From: Galeruca laticollis
Taxonomy: Eukaryota; Arthropoda; Insecta; Coleoptera; Chrysomelidae
Direction: 5' to 3'
DNA: 64,000 nucleotides
Assembly (NCBI GenBank): GCA_963921935.1
Contig: OY998180.1
Location: forward strand, 209,354,744 to 209,418,743
In this document: piece after piece, positions 1 through 14,164 of the stretch
Position numbering within the stretch: position 1 is the first letter of the stretch
Layout: every line of letters begins with the position of its first letter
Position numbers and translations under genes: made by a program
Notes under the pieces: model-generated
What the model was told of the DNA's origin: nothing
What the model saw: the letters and a program-made list of their open reading frames with translations, nothing else
The model's database searches: none

Positions 1-500
1 TAATTATACATTTGAAATTGTCAGCGGGTTTGTATATCTCGATACGCTGGTGACAAATGACAACAATGTATCCAGTGAGATCAAACACAGAATAGTAGCC
101 GCAAATCGATGCTACTATGGGCTACAGAAGCACATGTAATCTCGTCACCTTACAAGGAAAACTAAAGTCCTGCTTCACAAGACCCTCATACGACCTGTTC
201 TCATGTATGCTGGACAGTCAGTAAGGTTGATGAAAGAGCCCTAGAAACTTTTGAAAGGAAAGTACTGCTAAGGATTTACGGCCTAGTTGTCAGAATGGAG
301 AATGTCGTATCAGATACAACCAGGAGCTATAAGAGCTGTACGAGGCTCCTACTATATCCAAGAATGTTTTGGAAGACTCAGATGGGCTGGCAACGCAGAA
401 CAACACCGACAGTCATGGAGACAGGCTCTGCACTAGGCCAAGACTCGACCTGGGTTATAGAGCCACAGATATTGATGATGATAATATACAATGAATATAC
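1..500 (+). mobile_element. RTE-like LINE, 3' end of RT ORF (dead, truncated)
   Basis: The plus strand reads, across stops and frameshifts, as the C-terminal part of an RTE-type non-LTR reverse transcriptase polyprotein. Visible pieces are YLDTLVTNDNNVSSEIKHRI, RCYYGLQKHM, KTLIRPVLMYA and, after a frameshift, GRLRWAGN. The pattern 'YLG..T.D..V..EI..RI', 'KTLIRPV..YG' and 'LRWAGHV' is typical of this group. The copy ends with a GATGAT-rich tail near 470-485, as RTE elements do. The start lies outside the window. A second, longer member of the same group is at 46080-47335. Confidence 0.75.
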
Positions 501-670
501 CAATTAGATTAACGATAAAACTTATTCTGATTAATTCTGTTCATAAACGCACTAATTTGCCATTTATAACAATTATTAGAATAATTATTTTGACACTCAT
601 TTCAGATAGCTGATCATGCAAAATAACTGGAAAGAATATACATGTGAAGGTTTGATAAAAAATAGGAATA

Positions 671-1690
671 CAGTGGACCTCCGGTAATCCGACAAACATT
701 TTGCAGGGCAGTGTCGACCTATCGATTTTGTCCGGAATTTTTTACAAAAGAGTATCTTGTAATTCGACAAATTACAGATCCAATGATAAGATTCTGTATG
801 TTATACTCCCAAGTACAAATCATACTTCATTATGTATGTCAAATTTAGTAAAAACAGCAACACAATAGAGAGCTTACGTTTTATTATAAAATTAACGTCA
901 TTTAAGCTATAGAACTTACAAAAAATAATAACTTTATGTTAGGAAATAATTGTGTACAAAATAATGAACATACTAAAATGATCAAAAATTATGAATAAAA
1001 ATCATAATATCAATCAATTTATGAATCATGAAAATATTCATCAATTGTTGTTTGTTGATATTGTTGAAACGCGAGACCAAAGTCAAAGTTTTGTCCCTCA
1101 GTCTTCTCAAAAGTAAAAGTTCATCCCAGTGTAAACCCAGCTCAAAGGAGTTAATTGCATCTTGTGCTATCACTTGCGAAGTAGTTGCAATTACTTCATC
1201 ATCATCTTCCTGATGTATTGTTGTATAACTATAAATCTGTCTATTAATCTCTTTGTCAAACATTTTATAAAAAATATTTTCCTCCTTATCCAATTCTTCC
1301 GGACTTATCATTATTTCAGCAGTAACTTGCTCTATTACTTCCGAAGATACATTGATTTGTAGATCATTGCTAGGAGTGGTTTTATATCTGACAATCTGAC
1401 CATAACTTTTTCCAAGACGATGTAATAGTTGATGAAGGTAATGCATTCCACGAGTTACAAAGAGCAAAAACCAAGTCTTTCATATTAAATTCTTTCAACG
1501 TTTTTTCTATTGGCTGGTCTTTTTATACGGCTTTCCGAAGTAGGTTTTTCTTATAATCTTGCATGACAAATTGAATGATATGCTGATCCATGGGTTGAAT
1601 CAGTGAAGTGCAGTTTGGCGGAAGAAACATCGTAGTAATGCATTTATCCTCAGGTCAATTCTTCCTCAAACGGATGACCGCGGGATGAAT
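671..1690 (-). mobile_element. pogo/Tigger-type DNA transposon remnant
   Basis: A terminal repeat starts at 671 (CAGTGGACCTCCGGTAATCC), directly after TA, matching the CAGT...GTAATCCG ends and TA target of pogo/Tigger elements. Minus-strand reading from about 1640 gives FLPPNCTSLIQPMDQ, the signature before the last catalytic Asp region of Tigger/jerky DDE transposases. It is followed by SSWKKLWSDCQI and, near the end, FELGLHWDE and LLRRLRDK. There are frameshifts around 1450 and several stops, so it is dead. Only the C-terminal third is present. The other terminal repeat was not found, and the fragment abuts another minus-strand fossil near 1690. Confidence 0.7.
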
Positions 1691-1696
1691 AGGATG

Positions 1697-2600
1697 CTAT
1701 AATAGAATGAACCTATCTAAATACGAAAATGGCAAGAAAAAAGCTGTAACACGTAAGGATTCTTTTATTGTCACTGAACGGGCAACTGGTATAGATGGTT
1801 TTAAATTACCGTTATGTAATAACACAGCTTTTAAACTATATTTCGATGAGTCTATGAACAAGCGCCGTTTACGAGGAGAGATCAATTAAATGTGGCTTGC
1901 CGAAACTGGAACCAGGCGTGAATGTGGGGTTGGTACACTACTCCTCGGAGCTTCCTGAAGAACCGTTATTATCTCCAGTATTTCCCAAAACAAGATTTTG
2001 CCAATCCAAAGGCGCCGTCGGTACTGGTAAGTCTGCATTGTATCTGTATCTGTAAAGGTTGGAAGGGTGGGTAGACCCCACAGCACTTAGGCCACAATTG
2101 GCCCATTGTGCATCCTTCTGAGGTTCAAAACTTCATTCTAGCTCGTCATTCAGCCTACTTCTCTGAAGTAGGCGATAACGTCGCCTGAATTAAGTTCCCT
2201 CAAGTCTGCATTGTGAGATTTCAGACAGATTTCAATTTGGATAATCGATCTTACGCTTTTCTTTTTTGGAATAACCTTCAGTCTTTGTCATACAAAAATA
2301 TCGATCATCGAAATGGTTGGTGGATTCTCGTCATACCATTGGAACTGCAAAAGGCATACTTCTTCTCTTCCCTTTCATCAACTGAAGCAATGAGACGTTA
2401 TAGCCAACACAGCACACATGGGGAGCCCACTGATTGATTGGATCTCCAATTACAACACCAAATTACATAAAATAAGCCTTTTTCACATTTTCAGAAAATG
2501 ATCTGGCTTGCGACTTCACCATAAATTCTCCACAAATATAACAAAACTTGCCAGGAGAAATTTTGCAACTGCCGCCTGTATGACTTCCATTTTTGTCGTT
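1697..2600 (-). pseudogene. Broken copy of a repeat-borne arthropod ORF of unknown function
   Basis: In minus order the pieces are KFCYICGEFMV (about 2560), WAPHVCC (about 2420), KRSMPFAVPMV (about 2360), a degraded H.DD.YFC Cys segment, a piece like LPVPTPPTE (about 1920) and FIDSSKYSLKAVLLHNGNLK (about 1840). I recall these blocks, in this order, from a family repeated in many arthropod genomes, with a CxxC-type N-terminal zinc-binding look and a conserved KAVLLHNGN block. Its biochemical role is not known to me. Several stops and frameshifts occur and the middle of the gene is missing. The end at about 1720 adjoins the Tigger remnant. Whether the family is a mobile-element gene or an often-copied host gene is unclear. 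Confidence 0.5.
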
Positions 2601-2920
2601 ACGCTTTTTTTGTTAATTACACAGAAACTCTAATGTAAAATAAATAAGAGAATAAATAATCCATTCTATGAAATCTTTCTGCTTATAAATATAGGCTAAT
2701 TTAATAATAACATATTGAAAAGTGGTATGTATTAGGGCTCTATGAATATTTTTTCTATTATTTGGAAAGTATTACCATTATAAAACTAATTGTTTGAACT
2801 GTGTTTTGTTTAGTTTTTAAACCTCTCACAAATTAATTCGCATGCCTCGAGCTTCCACATTTTAACTGATATTGAAGTGGTCGTTTACTCTCATATATTC
2901 ATGGTTCGACTGTAGCGCCT

Positions 2921-3084
2921 ATATTATATTATATTATATTATATTATATTATATTATATTATATTATATTATATTATATTATATTATATTATATTATATT
3001 ATATTATATTATATTATATTATATTATATTATATTATATTATATTATATTATATTATATTATATTATATTATATTATATTATAT
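2921..3084. repeat. Pentanucleotide microsatellite (ATATT)n, about 33 copies
   Basis: A nearly perfect array of the 5-mer ATATT runs without visible interruption for about 164 bp. The flanks, 2640-2920 and 3085-3501, show no gene or element that I can recognise. Confidence 0.95.
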
Positions 3085-3923
3085 CATTAAGTATGTATGA
3101 GCAGATCAAAATAATTGTGTAAAAAATTAAAGTAATATTTATTACACTATCGTCCAACTATCTTCCTATAGTCTTATTAGGTACATAAATGTTCCGTTGA
3201 GATCTTGTTCACGTATCAAATTTGAGTCAGGTAGCTGCTAACCCTTGCAAAGGATGGTACACTCTCAAAACATAACAAACCTTATCTCGAGTGTCATCAG
3301 TATGAATTGTTTTATGAGTACCTTCTAGACTGTTTCATTCATGATATATATACGAAAATGCATCCTTACTTCAATTCCTAATGACATGTACACCGAGAAG
3401 TTCTCACGAAAACATTTTGTGATTGGGATCTTTGAACCAACAAATGGCTAATAGCGGAAAGTTAGTGATCTTCAAAATCGATATTATATAATATATATAA
3501 TTATTATATTAACTATTCTTGGAATAAAAGGTCTCCTTTACTTTAATTAGAATTTTGTTTACGTTTCGACATCATACGTGTCATCTTCTGAACAATGTTG
3601 CTAAAATTACACAAATATTTGCAGTTTTGACCTACGGCAGGTGATAAAATACTTACATAAAATCTGTGACTTTATACAACTCAAACATTTTAAAAATTAT
3701 TTTACAATTTGTATCTAAAATAAATGATCTAGTATCAACTTAATGGAGGTTATGTTTTCTTACTGTTCTTTATTTCAACAAGTTTTAATGGTTTATACTG
3801 TATGAAGATATATTAATTCATTTCAGGTATTATACAGATTGGACACATTTGTCAAGTTGCGACAGTTATTTCGATGTCTATTTTTATTATACTATTCGTT
3901 ATTTTTAATTCTAAATCAAACCG

Positions 3924-5878
<1,955 letters not shown>

Positions 5879-5933
5879 ATAGTACGGTCGATAATTACCA
5901 CAGAATAATCATCTGTTTTGATTTTCTGATTTA

Positions 5934-5937
<4 letters not shown>

Positions 5938-5975
<38 letters not shown>
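5938..5975. repeat. (TA)n microsatellite
   Basis: A TA tract lies between two nested PLE fragments. A matching tract at 6632-6666 bounds the other side of the 5975-6633 element. Confidence 0.9.
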
Positions 5976-5978
<3 letters not shown>

Positions 5979-6626
5979 CTTAGGTAATTGATGTCACTTC
6001 TAAAATAAATCGCGATTTTATTTTGTTTTATCCTGATCATTTCCAAATATGTACGTTTTTTTGTGTTTGTTTCTTTATCTAAGATTTTTATATCATCATA
6101 ATTAAATTTACGATTCAGTTCCTGTTGATGCTTTGTCAACGCGGTAACATCAGTTTTTGAGTTGCAATGGGCTTGCATTCTTTTATGTAGATATTGTTTG
6201 GTTTGCCCGGTATATACACCATTATAATCTTCACAACCTATTTCATAAAGAGTATGTGTTTGTTTATTTTTGGGAATTTTGGGTTTTAATTTACTGAAGA
6301 GGCTATTGTTTGTATTTTCCAATTTATGAGCAACTACTTTGTTGTGTTTTTTTAAAGTATTATTAATTATTTGTATGTGTGTATGGTAAAGGTATGTATT
6401 TGACTGTGGTATCAGAATTAATATTTTTATTATTAGTATTATAAATTGTATGAATTCTCTTTTTATTAACTTCTTATAAAATGAGTGTGGATAGTTGTAA
6501 AATTTCTCTTACATTTCTTAAGTTACCTTTTTGATATTTAGGATGTGCTAGTTTTATAGCTCTCTCTGTTAACATTATGACAGCATTTGCTCCGATTAAT
6601 TTTAGAAGTGACATCAATAACGTAAG

Positions 6627-6633
<7 letters not shown>
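5975..6633 (-). mobile_element. Short Penelope-like fragment with GIY-YIG endonuclease
   Basis: The minus strand from about 6290 encodes an intact GIY-YIG stretch (TLYEIGCEDYNGVYTGQTKQ, then KRMQAHCNS and KHQQELNRKFNYDD), ending at a stop beyond the TA tract. It is a different family from its neighbour at 4037-5878. The ends are inverted copies of each other: GACTTAGGTAATTGATGTCA at 5978 and its complement, with small changes, ending near 6632. Each end abuts a (TA)n tract (5938-5975 and 6632-6666), so it looks like an insertion into a TA microsatellite. The RT domain is absent. Confidence 0.75.
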
Positions 6634-6668
<35 letters not shown>

Positions 6669-7011
6669 CGGTTTTTAACTTAGAATTAAAAATAACAAAT
6701 AGTATAATAAAACATCGAAATAACTGTTACATCTTGACAAATGTGTCAAATCTGTATAATACCTGAAATGAATTAATATAACGTCCATTATGTTGATACT
6801 AGATCATTTATTTTTATTTTTAAAATGTTTTCAGTTGTATAAAGTCACAGAATTTATGTAAGTATTTTATCACCTGTTAAATAATGTAAAAACTGTAAAT
6901 ATTTGGGTAATTTTAGCAACATTGTTCAGAAGATGACACGATTGATGTCGAAACGTAAATAAAATTCTAATTAAAGTAAAGGAGACCTTTATTCCAAGAA
7001 TAGTTAATATA

Positions 7012-7145
7012 AAAATTTAGTTTGTTTATAATTTACACAATTGTTCGATCAAAATATGTGTCAAAATCAAAAGTGCTGTGATCTGACCAATGAGGAATCT
7101 AAGAATTGTCAACTTAAATTCAAATTACAAATAAGATATTGGAAA
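7012..7145. repeat. Terminal fragment of an interspersed TIR element (family of 59817-60785)
   Basis: The stretch with ACACAATTGTTCGATC, AAAGTGCTGTGATCTGACCA and AATTGTCAACTTAAATTCAA matches the ends of the long-TIR element at 59817-60785, allowing for divergence. Other pieces are at 15655-15800 and 59630-59760. Confidence 0.6.
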
Positions 7146-7499
7146 ATGAAAAAGGTACATTATCAAAGCTATGATGCGCAGACCACTTGGTGAAAAATGT
7201 CCCAACATTTTTAGAAAGTCGCTAGGAAATATTAATATGAGAGTAAATAAAGGAAAAACGAAGTTAAAAGGATCAGAAGAAAGCTTACAATAATGTAAAA
7301 ATACATTTCTTTGAAAAAATTTACACTAAAAGAAATTTAAACAAAAATATATAAAAGAATAAAACTCTTCTACGTTGTAAAAACGCCAAAGGTAACGGAT
7401 AAATTAAAACCAAAACTGATTGAAACGCATATGATATTCGTAAGAAAATTAAAAAAAAAACATAGAGATAAAATTAGTCTACTACTCTTAGACACAAAT

Positions 7500-7610
7500 T
7501 GAAATTAAGCCAGAAATAATAAAAATAGACAGTTGAGATGGTTTGGCCACATAAAACAAATGCCCGAAGAGAGATAGTGAGATAAGAAGTACAGAAAGAA
7601 AAGGTGAAAA
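7500..7610 (+). mobile_element. Tiny LINE RT C-terminal remnant
   Basis: The plus strand gives NRQLRWFGHIKQMPEER before stops. This matches the RQLRWFGHV.RMP..R block at the C-terminus of RTE/Jockey-type RT ORFs. Nothing else of the element is recognisable in 7150-7800. Confidence 0.45.
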
Positions 7611-8197
7611 CTGATCTCCACCAAACACTCCACATTCGTAAGGGTACAAAGTATAAATATTAAATAAGTTAAAAGGGTTTTTATTAAATTGCGAATGATG
7701 CTTTGTTTACGAAGGCAGGTTATACTTATTTTTTCCAATATTATATAATATAAATTCCGTTAGCTTTAAAGCTGTTCAGTCAAGTAAAAATATTACAATC
7801 CCAATTATCAACTTTAAAGAAAAAACTAAAATTTTCTTAGAGTACTTATAACTGACAATAAAAGAACAAATTAAGCTTAACTAGGATAATAATCCGTATC
7901 GAATAATTTGTCTTCATGCCTCTTTGTATCGCAATGAATCGCTATCAACTGACAATTTGCTACGAGTTACTGTTTTCACTGAATACTTGCTTGCTTTGTC
8001 TGCAGATCAAGGAATTGAAAATGAAAAAAAATTAAATAAATTCTCATGAAATAGTAAAAAACTTAGTTAAATGCTGTTTTAGGCTTATTTCAGAATGAAA
8101 TAGGGCTATTGTAGAGAGTAGCATGACGCGAAAAATTTCAATGCAGTTTTTCGTTTTGGTGTTCCTAGATGCCAAAACCACCCTCCGTTCCAAAGGT

Positions 8198-8202
<5 letters not shown>

Positions 8203-8254
<52 letters not shown>
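8203..8254. repeat. (TA)n microsatellite
   Basis: A TA tract directly precedes the tandem repeat at 8269. Open frames of alternating Tyr-Ile here are artefacts. Confidence 0.95.
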
Positions 8255-8264
<10 letters not shown>

Positions 8265-8268
8265 GTTA

Positions 8269-8995
8269 TAACGGAATTTGTTAGCACGATAGAGGGCGTA
8301 TTTTTTGACGGATCAAAACCAAACTCCCTACAAAAATCGGTTAGGCCAAAATCTTTGACAAGTTCGTTATTGAGCCAAATCGGCCCAGTAAAAACAAAAT
8401 GGCGGCCTGTCAAAGTTGAAAAAAAATCGTATTTCCTTTGTTTTTCATTTGACGCAAAATGTTACAAGGCTTTTTCATAGACCTTAACACGTTCTACAAC
8501 TTTTGTATTTAACATTTTTCTCTAAATCGTACATTAAAACATTTATTTAAGAAAATTCACAAATTATAACGGAATTTGTAAGCACGATAGAGGGCGTATT
8601 TTTTGACGGATCGAAACCAAACTCGCTACAAAATCGGTTAGGCCAAAATCTTGGACGAGTTCGTTATTGAGCCAAATCGGCCCAGTAAAAACAAAATGGC
8701 GGCCTGCCAAAGTTGAAAAAAAATCGTATTTCCTTTGTTTTTCATTTGACGCAAAAAAGTTATCAAGCTTTTTTATAGACCTTAATACGTTCTACAACTT
8801 TTGTATTTAAAATTTTTCTCTAAATCGTACATTAAAACATTTATTTAAGAAAATTCACAAATTTACCAGAATTTTTTTTTATTTTTTTGTTTTTGATTTG
8901 ATGCCAGAATGTTACTTTGGTTTTTTGTACATCTCAAAACATTCTATTACTTTTGTATCTAATTTTTTATTTTGGGTTTTATGCAAACATGTTAC
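8269..8995. repeat. 298-bp tandem repeat: two full units and a worn partial third
   Basis: TAACGGAATTTG starts at 8269 and again at 8567, and the two units agree closely over their whole 298 bp. A worn third copy of the second half follows to about 8995. The first unit begins with TTTGTTAGCACGATA, which is also the conserved start of the 173-bp monomers at 17.4-18.2 and 20.4-21.4 kb. It also contains AAAATGGCGGCCTG. No coding potential is evident. Confidence 0.9.
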
Positions 8996-8999
8996 TGAA

Positions 9000-10850
9000 A
9001 TAAGCCTGTCCAATTGGTCCTGTGCCATTGGGATTTTTTAAAGATAACATATGTGACAAATACAGAAATTTTATTTAATTTTAAATATTGATGGTTAATT
9101 TAACATCTTTTGATAATCGGAAGCTAATTTATTGAACTGATAGCTCCAAAATCGCTTCATCTAAATTGTTGCTTCAATAAAATTTCGATCTCTATAAACA
9201 GTTTAAAATGTCACGTTTGAACACCCGGTCGACTTGAAGTTTATCAAAATCAAGAAAACTTGATTTGTTTATTAATTGCGGGCCAAAATAGAAATTGTAA
9301 GCTCTGAAGTTGATCGTTTCTTAATAAACGATCACTTTGGATATTTTTTTAAATTGACTTCTACGTACAATAATCAATAAAATAAGTCACAATCTCTTTT
9401 GGAACACCTTGTTAATTTTGTCCTTATTTTAAAGGAAGTACCGGAAATTGATCTTAATGATATTGTCGAAATTCTTATTATCACAAAGTTGGTACAATTT
9501 TCTGTCCTCTATCTCACGCGAAGTTTGAGACTCTTCTGTCATTTAGTTTGATTATATTGCTCCATTTTGTCAGTACAGTGCATATAAAAGCTCTAAAAAT
9601 GTTGCTAGCCCTGGCCTCCTACGTCTTGAACTGTACTAAACACCACCGAAGTAAAAAAAATGGTGACTGAAAATAATTGTTTCAAGGGGAGAAGGTGGCC
9701 GTTAAAATTTCTGTGTCTCAAGAATCATTTTGTACCATTTTAAACGATTGTTTGGACATGAAACGCATTACCAATCGCCTAGTTCTGAAAAACCTGTATT
9801 TTCTGCAATAATTCAATTGAGTAAGACTTGCTGGAACGGTCCTACATTTATAAAACGCACTGGCGTTTAGTTTGATTTGTTGAGTTTAGTAAATTAGTCA
9901 ACTAATTGGACTTCATCGAGCAACCAAAGTATTTCACTGAAGTTACTTTTTCTCTTCCCAAAACTCAAATTAACATTTCGAGGTACCTACCCGTAAATTG
10001 GGACAAATAATACATCTTTGGTATTCCACTGATTTGGTTCTGGGTACTTGTATATCGTCGTTAATGTCTAACCCAAATCTGCCTTCCATACTTTTTATTT
10101 CTCATACCTACTAATATTAACGTACATACATGATTGTTGACTTTATTAACTAATTTTCTAATTATAAAATATTGGATTAAAACGTAAGTCCTACAATGGC
10201 ATTAAATACAGTTTTATTTATACGTCGCGTGGTATGGGTAGGAGTAACCGTTTATGTGTTTAGCTTTCGTATAAGGTACGTACTTATATTTATTCAAAAT
10301 GAGTAACACGTACCACGAAGTATAAAATTTATAAGTAAATACGGGTAACGCCCACTCGGGATGAGCGGTAATCATTGTGACTTATTAGAAAATACGTCAG
10401 ACTTTTATTGTTTTTCATGTAAGCAATCAAAAATATTTAAAAACAATGACGTCGTTAGATCGGAATATTTTTTATGAATAATATGTTTTAAAGGCCGTTA
10501 ACAAAATGTAAAGAGAAAATGTTTAATGTGGTATAGCCAAGGCCAAGGGTTAAACTACACAGTGATGGATAAAATTTTCTGATGACTAAAATTGAACAAC
10601 GTTATTCAGGGGTGTGATCGTATACACAGAGAGACAGAGAAGTTCGAAGAGTATTTTGTAATAGAAAGGGGATTTTTATTAGAAAAGTTTGTTTTGGTTG
10701 TCCTGATGTAGGATTAGTTTCCTCTGCAGGGCTGGGTAGGGATTGTTTTGGGTGTTGTAGTGCAGCGTTCATAGATTGAGTTTGGTGTTTTCGGAGGGTC
10801 GACTGAGTAACAGCCGAGTGGAAAAGTGTCTAGATTAGAGAAAAAAAAAT
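9000..10850. other. No gene recognised
   Basis: I see no convincing ORF, exon, terminal repeat or structured repeat here. It is presumed intron of trh. Confidence 0.5.
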
Positions 10851-11099
10851 GTCTAGAAAGAATTTTTTAAAATGTGTATAGGATTGAGACTGTTGTAGCT
10901 AGAAAGTGGTCCGGAGGTCCGAAGGTTGGTAATGGGGATTGATGTTTGGAAACGTTTGGAAACTGCGAAGTTTAAAAAGTGTATAGGATAGGGTGACAAA
11001 AAGTGTCTAGAATTGAAAGGTTTTGGTAGAAGACGAACCAAACACGTACTACTCTCCCTCAACATGCGACATCCCAAAATTCTCTGACTAACCCAATTC

Positions 11100-12140
11100 A
11101 ACCAATCACACCTATACCTTTACCCACTTCAGATAACACGCCATCCACAACACACATACCAACTCAAGCATCTCCAAATTCTGAAACACAAGCTTCAACT
11201 TCAACTATCATAAACTAATTCCTACTTTCAACCACAAATACTCCCAATGATACCCTCGAACTTCAACCAACTTCAACCAAAAATTTGAACAAACCTCATA
11301 TCGAATATACATAACCCAAAACGAAAGTTGTTTCAAATATAAATTAACTGGACAAATAATACACTTACCAACCTCACTCTAAATACTCCTAATCAAACAC
11401 CTACTACTCTCCTGACTAATCCAGTTCAACAAATCACACCTATGCCTAAACAAACCCAATGGTACCCTCGAACTTCAACCAAATTAGCACCAAAAAGAAC
11501 TTTTCAAGAAGTATCTTCACCACCCGTAGAAGATATTTTTGTAAAATCCATGAGAAAAGCTTACTAAATACCAGCACCAACGTTGCAACATTGCGAGAGC
11601 CAATAAAAGAATACCTAGAAAAAGAAACTCAATTGCCGAACTTCGACCTAGTAGTGTATTTTTTCTAAAACAGACAAGGATCAAAATATTGTATACAGAT
11701 GACTCTTAGGTACTTCTACAGCACCTAACCAAATTACATCAATATTACACCAAAAAAATAATGAAAACTAAAAGTTCAAAACTGAGAAGCAAACTAGCCA
11801 AACAATTAAATATCCATCCCACAGTGTTGGAAGAAGATTCCAACTCTTCCATAAATTCATCCCAAGAATAATAACATTCACATGCCTACTTCAGTGGAAA
11901 TTAAATGGGTTCTATACCCATTTCGAGACACTAAATCATATTATTGCAGAAATAAATCCATCTATCATTTCCCTACAGGAAACTAACTTCAAAAATCCAA
12001 ACCACATATTTAACTTTCGTAAATATGCAAGTTTCTATAATAACAGACTTAACCAAAATATAGCCAGCGGCGGCGCCACAGGATTATTAATCACCTCAAA
12101 CGATATTGAATTAATAGCCATCGCAGTAAACATACCTTAT
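11100..12140 (+). mobile_element. I/Jockey-type LINE, 5' half: end of ORF1 and start of APE endonuclease
   Basis: Frameshifted plus-strand reading at 11480-11860 gives the C-terminal part of a Jockey-like ORF1: FQEVSSPPVEDIFVKS, then PIKEYLEKETQLPNFD. At 11905-12135 the N-terminus of an apurinic-type endonuclease domain appears: LNGFYTHFETLNHIIAEI, PSIISLQETNF, SGGATGLLI. The catalytic-type Glu of the LQETN motif is present. The rest of the endonuclease and most of the RT are missing. The reading stops at a (TA)n tract at about 12145, behind which an R1-clade LINE sits; the tail of this element resumes at 14162. Confidence 0.75.
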
Positions 12141-12143
12141 AAA

Positions 12144-12144
<1 letters not shown>

Positions 12145-12196
<52 letters not shown>

Positions 12197-12220
12197 TGCA
12201 TATACATATATATTTTTTTT
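12145..12220. repeat. (TA)n tract with CATATATGCATATACATA variant end
   Basis: The TA tract left of the R1-clade LINE contains CATATATGCATATAC. Nearly the same interruption (CACATATATGCATATATA) lies in the TA tract on the right side (14075-14162). This would fit a target-site duplication. Confidence 0.85.
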
Positions 12221-12221
12221 T

Positions 12222-14081
12222 AAAAGCTAAAAACAAACAAGGCACCAGGTCCAGGAAATATCCCTGCAGAAATTCTGAAATACCTCATTGACAGCAAGAC
12301 GGACTTTGTTCTAAGATTCTACAACTCACTTGGCGATACAAAATACTTTCCGAAAGAATGGAAGCAGGCCAGACTGGTACTGCTTGACAAAGGTAAAAAA
12401 GCACCAGAGGACCCTTCTTCATATCGACCCGTATGTCTCTTAGATGTGGAAGGGAAAGTTTTTGAACACATAATTTTGGCTAGACTTAAGAAGGAACTGG
12501 AACGTACAGGCGGCCTTGCTGAAAGACAGTACGGCTTCAAGGAAAAAAGGCAAACTGTAGATGCTATAATAGACGTCATAAAAATTGCAAAACAGGCTTG
12601 GGATTTCTCTCCACAAAATAGAAAAATATGCGCTGTGATAACTTTAGACGTAAGGAATGCTTTTAATAGTGCTGCCTGGCAGATAATCTTAAATAAGCTA
12701 AGAAATAGAGGAATTAATGAAGACATACTTGCGTTGATAGCATCATACCTCTCCGAACGAGAAATCATAATCGGATATGAAGGCATTGAGGAAAATATAG
12801 AAATAAGTAGCGGTGTTCCGCAGGGTTCGGTTCTTGGCCCTACACTTTGGAATATACTATACGATGATCTGCTTACGATGGACTTGCCAAAAGACGTCAC
12901 CCTTATAGGCTTCGCTGATGACATAGCAATGGTGATTGTGGATAAACAAGAGAAAGGCCTTATGGAAAAAGCAAATCTGGGAATTCTGATGGTGTCAAAT
13001 TGGATGGAGAATAACTCTCTCAGTCTAGCACCGGAGAAAACAGAAGCTGTGCTGCTTATTGGAAGAACTCGAGTGAGTCCTGTATCTTTCAGCATTCATG
13101 GAAATAAAATCACTCCAAAGGGGTCGGTGAAATATCTAGGTGTATGGTTGGAGCCAAAGCTTTCATTCTCAGAACATATACATCGTACGATTGAGAAAGT
13201 GGAGAAAACAGTATCTGCCTTGTCCAGTCTTATGCCCAATGTGGGAGGCCCAAAAGCTTCAAAAAGGCGAATCTTAGCTTCTGTGGCTCAATCTCAGATC
13301 CTCTATGCCGCCCCAGCATGGTGCGCGGTTACGTATAATAAAAGACTTAAAAGAAAACTAGTTAGCATACAGAGGCTGATGTCGATCAGAGTGGCTAGTG
13401 CGTATAGGACAATATCTGCTGAAGCATTGGGAGTGATAGCTGGTATCCCCCCCATTGACCTCTTGATTGAAGAAAGAAAGGCGATTTACGAGGGAGTGGA
13501 CCGAAACGTTGCACGTACATCCTTAAAGACATGTTGGCAAGAGCGCTGGAAAACTAGTACGAAGGGACGATGGACTTACAAAATAATTCCAGATATTGAA
13601 GAGTGGATAAATGGATTCTGTGGCGAAGTCGATTACTTTCTGGCGCAAGCAATCTCAGGGCACGGTTGCTTCAAGTCATTCCTTTACAAAAGGAAGCAAT
13701 CGGACACTGATCGCTTTCAGTACTGTAAGAACGTGGACGACGTAGATCACACGTTGTTCCTTTGTCCCAGATGGGAAGAGATCAGAGCAGGGTATCAAGA
13801 AGAGAGAAATAACTTGTTTACCATTGAAAATTTTTCAAGAGACTTGCATGGAAAAGTTCATATAAAGTAGTAAGAACAATTATCGAGATCAAGGAAAAAG
13901 AGATGTACTCAGTGAGCTGAACAGCATACCTGCCACCACATCGAAGTAATGCGAGAGCGGTTCCAATGTGGTGTGTCAGAGAAAACGAGGAGAGGTTTTT
14001 AGTCGGTAAGAATCCGACACTACCAGCAACAACATCATTGGTGTCTTATGTAAGATTTTCCTCTCCATTGAAAAAAAATAT
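12222..14081 (+). mobile_element. R1-clade LINE, 5'-truncated reverse transcriptase
   Basis: Reading begins mid-domain at KAPGPGNIPAEILK (about 12237) and stays open through 13870. RT motifs visible: SSYRPVCLLDVEGKVFE, YGFKEKRQT, ITLDVRNAFN, SGVPQGSVLGPTLWN and FADDIAM (12911-12931, catalytic Asp pair intact). The C-terminal part has YRTISAEALGVIAGIPPIDL, GEVDYFLAQAISGHGCFKSF and a CCHC-like knuckle ending HTLFLCPRW. These features are typical of the R1 clade. A frameshift near 13858 moves the last residues (VVRTIIEIKEKEMYS) to another frame. The 3' UTR ends with a short A-run at 14074-14081. N-terminal endonuclease and ORF1 are missing, as in a 5'-truncated insertion. Confidence 0.88.
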
Positions 14082-14101
14082 ATATATATACACATATATG
14101 C

Positions 14102-14162
<61 letters not shown>
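14075..14162. repeat. (TA)n microsatellite
   Basis: A TA tract follows directly on the A-run of the R1-clade LINE. Confidence 0.95.

Positions 14163-14164
<2 letters not shown>

Noticed and set aside
2872..3090. Open frame of repeating Ile-Leu-Tyr over the pentanucleotide array
   Set aside because: Pure translation of an (ATATT)n microsatellite.
10853..11101. 82-codon minus-strand open frame
   Set aside because: No family resemblance; Ser/Leu/Pro-rich chance frame next to LINE sequence.
12319..13095. 258-codon minus-strand frame
   Set aside because: Shadow of the R1-clade reverse transcriptase on the plus strand.
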